Below are positions 4,388 to 7,099 of a DNA stretch of 7,099 nucleotides, in pieces. The position numbers and the translations under genes were made by a program. The notes under the pieces are model-generated. The model was not told the DNA's origin. It saw only the letters and a list, made by a program, of their open reading frames with translations, and ran no database searches. Numbering within the stretch: the stretch's first letter is position 1; every line of letters begins with the position of its first letter. The DNA comes from an uncultured Oscillospiraceae bacterium (GTDB taxonomy: Bacteria; Bacillota; Clostridia; Oscillospirales; Oscillospiraceae): positions 1 through 7,099 of the forward strand of contig CAJTOE010000127.1 of NCBI GenBank assembly GCA_910577805.1, written 5' to 3'.

Positions 4388-5287
4388 ATGGCGGAGCGTC
4401 AAAAATCCGGCATCCTCACCATCTGCGGCCGGCCCAACGTGGGAAAATCCACCCTGACCAACGCCTTTGTGGGGGAAAAAGTGGCAATCGTCACCAATAA
4501 GCCCCAGACCACCCGCAACCGGATTTGCGCCATCCTCAACCGGGGATGCTGCCAGTTCGTCTTTGTGGACACCCCCGGCCTCCACCGCCCCCGCACCCGC
4601 CTGGGCGACTATATGGTAGATGTAGTCAAGCAGAGCGTGTCCGGGGTGGATGGCATTCTGCTGCTGGTGGAGCCTATCCCCAACATCGGCCCGCCGGAGG
4701 AGCAGCTCATTGCCCGCATCCGGGAAGAAAATTGTCCCGCCGTGCTGGTCATCAACAAAATCGACGCGCTGGAGCGGAAGGAGGACCTGCTTGCGGTCAT
4801 TGAGACCTACCGTAAAGCGTACCCCTTCCAGGCGGTGGTACCCCTGTCCGCCCGGACCGGCGAGGGCGTGGAGGAGCTGCTTGCCCTTTTGGAGGACTGG
4901 CTTCCGGAGGGGCCGCCGCTCTTCCCGGAGGGAATGGTCTCCGACCAGCCGGAGCGCCAGATGATGGCGGAGATTTTACGGGAAAAGCTGCTGCTGTGCC
5001 TGGAGGAGGAGATCCCCCACGGCGCGGCGGTGGAGATCACCCGCTTCATCGAGCGGGACGACGAGGTCATTGAGTGCGACGCAGCCATTTATTGCGAGAA
5101 AAACAGCCATAAGGGCATTATCATCGGCAAGGGCGGGAAGATGCTGAAAAAAATCTCCAGCCTGGCCCGGACCGATATGGAACGCTTTATGGGGACAAAA
5201 ATCTATCTGCAAACCTGGGTGAAGGTAAAGGAGCGCTGGCGGGACAACGTGAACCTGATCCGCGATTTTGGCTATCGGGAGGAGTAA
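4388..5287 (+). CDS. era: GTPase Era
   Basis: This 299-residue protein has the usual Era length and both domains. The GTPase domain shows G1 GRPNVGKS (14-21), the switch I segment KPQTTRN (38-44), G3 DTPGLH (61-66), G4 NKID (123-126) and G5 SAR (154-156). The C-terminal KH domain carries the GxxG loop in IIIGKGGKMLKKI (244-256), and the protein ends with the typical VKVKERWRDN segment (278-287). Era binds the 3' end of 16S rRNA and assists 30S assembly, at the inner face of the membrane or in the cytosol. It fits with ybeY directly upstream, which acts on the same rRNA end. GGAGAGG (4373-4379) lies 8 nt before ATG 4388. The spacing from the ybeY stop is 1 bp, so the genes are surely co-transcribed. 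All signature residues are intact. recO, often next in other Firmicutes, is replaced by dnaE here. Confidence 0.98.
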   Translation: MAERQKSGILTICGRPNVGKSTLTNAFVGEKVAIVTNKPQTTRNRICAILNRGCCQFVFVDTPGLHRPRTRLGDYMVDVVKQSVSGVDGILLLVEPIPNIGPPEEQLIARIREENCPAVLVINKIDALERKEDLLAVIETYRKAYPFQAVVPLSARTGEGVEELLALLEDWLPEGPPLFPEGMVSDQPERQMMAEILREKLLLCLEEEIPHGAAVEITRFIERDDEVIECDAAIYCEKNSHKGIIIGKGGKMLKKISSLARTDMERFMGTKIYLQTWVKVKERWRDNVNLIRDFGYREE

Positions 5288-5289
5288 TT

Positions 5290-7099
5290 ATGTCCTTTGT
5301 CCATCTGCACCTGCACACAGAGTTCTCCCTTCTGGACGGAGCCTGCCGCATCCAGGAGCTGGCCCGGCGGGTGAAGGAGCTGGGCCAGACCGCCGTAGCC
5401 ATCACGGACCACGGGGTCATGTACGGGGCCGTGGATTTTTACCGGGCCTGTAAGGCGGAAGGCGTGCATCCCGTCATTGGCTGCGAGGTGTACGTGGCCC
5501 CCCGGACCCGCTTCGACAAGGTCCACGAGCTGGACGCCGAGGCCCGGCATCTGGTGCTTCTTTGCCGGAACGAGGAGGGCTACCGGAACCTGTCGTACAT
5601 GGTCTCCTGCGCCTTTACCGAGGGATTTTATATCAAGCCGCGTATCGACATGGACCTGCTCCGGGCCCACGCCGGGGGCCTGATCGCCCTGTCCGCCTGC
5701 CTGGGGGGAGAGATACCCCGGCGGCTCCGGGCCAACGACTACGCGGGGGCCAAGGCCCACGCCCTGGAGATGCAGGAACTGTTTGGCCCGGACGGCTATT
5801 ATCTGGAGCTTCAGGACCACAACATTCCGGAACAAAAGGCCGTCAACGCGGGGGTACTCCGCCTGCACCGGGAGACGGGCATTCCCCTGGTGGCCACCAA
5901 CGACGCCCACTACCTGCGCCGGGAGGACGCGGAAACCCAGGACATTTTGATGTGCATCCAGACGGGCAAGACCCAGGACGACCCCAACCGGATGCGCTTT
6001 GCCACACGGGAGTTTTACGTCAAGAGCGAGGAGGAGATGGCCGCGCTCTTTCCGGAGTATCCGGAGGCGATCGAAAATACCGCAAAAATCGCGGCATTAT
6101 GTCAAATGGAGTTCCAGTTCGGCAAATATCACCTGCCGGAATTTCAGCTCCCGGAGGACTGGGACGGGGACAGCCAGAGTTTTCTGGAAAAGCTGTGCCA
6201 GGAGGGTTTCCGGCGCCGCTACCCCAACGCCGGCCAGGACTACGAAGACCGGCTTCGGATGGAGCTGGATATGATAATCCGCATGGGCTTTGTGGACTAT
6301 TTCCTGATTGTGGCGGATTTTATCGGCTACGCCAAGTCCCACGATATCCCGGTGGGACCGGGCCGCGGCTCGGCGGCGGGGTCCATGGTGGCCTACTGCC
6401 TGGATATCACCGACCTGGACCCCATTCAATATTCCCTCTACTTCGAGCGCTTTTTAAACCCGGAGCGGGTGTCCATGCCGGATATCGACATCGACTTCTG
6501 CTACCAGCGCCGGGGGGAAGTGATTGATTATGTCAATCGGAAATACGGCTCGGACCACGTGGCCCAGATCATTACATTCGGCACCATGGCGGCGCGGGGG
6601 GCCATCCGGGACGTGGGCCGGGTGCTGGGGATCCCCTACGGCGAGGTGGACGCCCTGGCCAAGCAGATTCCCAGCGGCCCCAACAACCAGCACATCAGCC
6701 TGGAGGACGCGCTGAAGCTGTCCAAGCCCCTGCGGGAGTCCTACGAGGGCAACCCCCAGGTGAAAAAGCTTATCGACACCGCCAAGGCTATTGAGGGGAT
6801 GCCCCGGAATTCCTCCACCCATGCCGCCGGGGTGGTCATCACCAAGCGGCCTGTGTACGAGTATGTTCCCCTGGCGAAAAATGACGATATGGTGGTTACC
6901 CAGTACGTCATGACGACGCTGGAGGAGCTGGGCCTGCTGAAAATGGATTTTCTGGCCCTGCGGAACCTGACGATTTTAAACGACGCGCTGAAAATGGTCC
7001 AAAAGACGCAGCCGGATTTCTGCCTGCGCGATATCCCGGAGGACGATCCGGAGACCTATGAGATGCTCTCCAAGGGACAGACTTCCGGCGTGTTCCAGA
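5290..7099 (+). CDS. dnaE: DNA polymerase III alpha subunit DnaE (3' end beyond window)
   Basis: An open frame of 603 codons runs off the right edge without a stop or frameshift. The N-terminal PHP domain starts at once with VHLHLHTEFSLLDG (4-17). It keeps metal-ligand motifs: His7/His9, ITDHG (38-42), GCEVY (64-68) and NDAHY (204-208), so the domain may be an active metal-dependent exonuclease. The polymerase domain follows with FLIVADFI, GPGRGSAAGS (356-365), the catalytic PDIDIDF (397-403; Asp398 and Asp400) and LLKMDFL (549-555) holding the third catalytic Asp553. These align with Asp401, Asp403 and Asp555 of E. coli DnaE. This is the C-family replicative polymerase, DnaE type and not PolC, since the PHP domain is not split by an exonuclease domain. 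A separate PolC may exist elsewhere. GGGAGGAG (5277-5284) sits 5 nt before ATG 5290 and overlaps the end of era, suggesting coupling. Thumb/fingers completion, beta-clamp and OB regions are outside the window. Confidence 0.97.
   Translation, partial: MSFVHLHLHTEFSLLDGACRIQELARRVKELGQTAVAITDHGVMYGAVDFYRACKAEGVHPVIGCEVYVAPRTRFDKVHELDAEARHLVLLCRNEEGYRNLSYMVSCAFTEGFYIKPRIDMDLLRAHAGGLIALSACLGGEIPRRLRANDYAGAKAHALEMQELFGPDGYYLELQDHNIPEQKAVNAGVLRLHRETGIPLVATNDAHYLRREDAETQDILMCIQTGKTQDDPNRMRFATREFYVKSEEEMAALFPEYPEAIENTAKIAALCQMEFQFGKYHLPEFQLPEDWDGDSQSFLEKLCQEGFRRRYPNAGQDYEDRLRMELDMIIRMGFVDYFLIVADFIGYAKSHDIPVGPGRGSAAGSMVAYCLDITDLDPIQYSLYFERFLNPERVSMPDIDIDFCYQRRGEVIDYVNRKYGSDHVAQIITFGTMAARGAIRDVGRVLGIPYGEVDALAKQIPSGPNNQHISLEDALKLSKPLRESYEGNPQVKKLIDTAKAIEGMPRNSSTHAAGVVITKRPVYEYVPLAKNDDMVVTQYVMTTLEELGLLKMDFLALRNLTILNDALKMVQKTQPDFCLRDIPEDDPETYEMLSKGQTSGVFQ

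Noticed and set aside
5272..5910. 212-codon minus-strand open frame opposite era and dnaE
   Set aside because: It is an antisense shadow typical of GC-rich coding sequence, with no ribosome binding site or domain.
5562..6527. 321-codon plus-strand open frame inside dnaE
   Set aside because: It is a shifted-frame shadow of dnaE, rich in Gly, Pro and Arg. The dnaE frame itself is continuous with all catalytic motifs.
1..7099. Defence island, CRISPR array, prophage or new multi-gene system
   Set aside because: All large genes are conserved housekeeping or sporulation genes. There are no regularly spaced repeats, and the only accessory parts are one small regulator and one palindromic element.

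Overview
The window is a GC-rich stretch of a Gram-positive, endospore-forming bacterium, most likely a gut Oscillospiraceae (clostridial cluster IV) relative. Reasons: a yqfC-yqfD sporulation pair ahead of phoH, ybeY and era (the Firmicutes 'yqf' neighbourhood), strong GGAGG-type ribosome binding sites before nearly every gene, heavy G/C third-codon use, and a palindromic miniature element of a kind I recall from gut Oscillospiraceae. The genus placement is inference.

Layout. Bases 1-455 hold a ComFB-family gene with a near-consensus sigma-A promoter; the first 10 bases match the end of the miniature element found later. Bases 421-626 hold a convergent tRNA-Gln(CUG) gene on the minus strand with its own consensus promoter. 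It shares a perfect bidirectional terminator hairpin with the ComFB gene. From 710 a tightly packed plus-strand operon runs yqfC, yqfD, phoH (16-bp gap, then a 4-bp overlap). After phoH the operon is interrupted by a highly structured, roughly 177-bp inverted-repeat element (3227-3403) and a 42% GC Xre-family regulator (3451-3669). The operon-like series then resumes with ybeY, era and dnaE, separated by 1-2 bp and with overlapping translation signals. dnaE runs off the right edge. The pgpH (yqfF) gene that usually sits between phoH and ybeY in Bacillus, and dgkA, cdd and recO, are not here.

How the genes relate. phoH, ybeY and era belong to a conserved RNA and ribosome-maturation neighbourhood: an ATPase of the PhoH/YbeZ type, the endoribonuclease YbeY, and the 16S-binding GTPase Era. 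yqfC and yqfD link the 5' end of the operon to sporulation. dnaE is the replicative polymerase alpha subunit. I see no defence island, CRISPR array, rRNA or prophage.

The most unusual features are three. First, ybeY reads in frame through a strong internal ribosome binding site into a 60-residue, single-transmembrane C-terminal tail. Second, the palindromic element has arms that keep the same hairpins with different sequences. Third, the tRNA-Gln has a flipped A1-U72 end pair and a duplicated 5'-end sequence in its leader.
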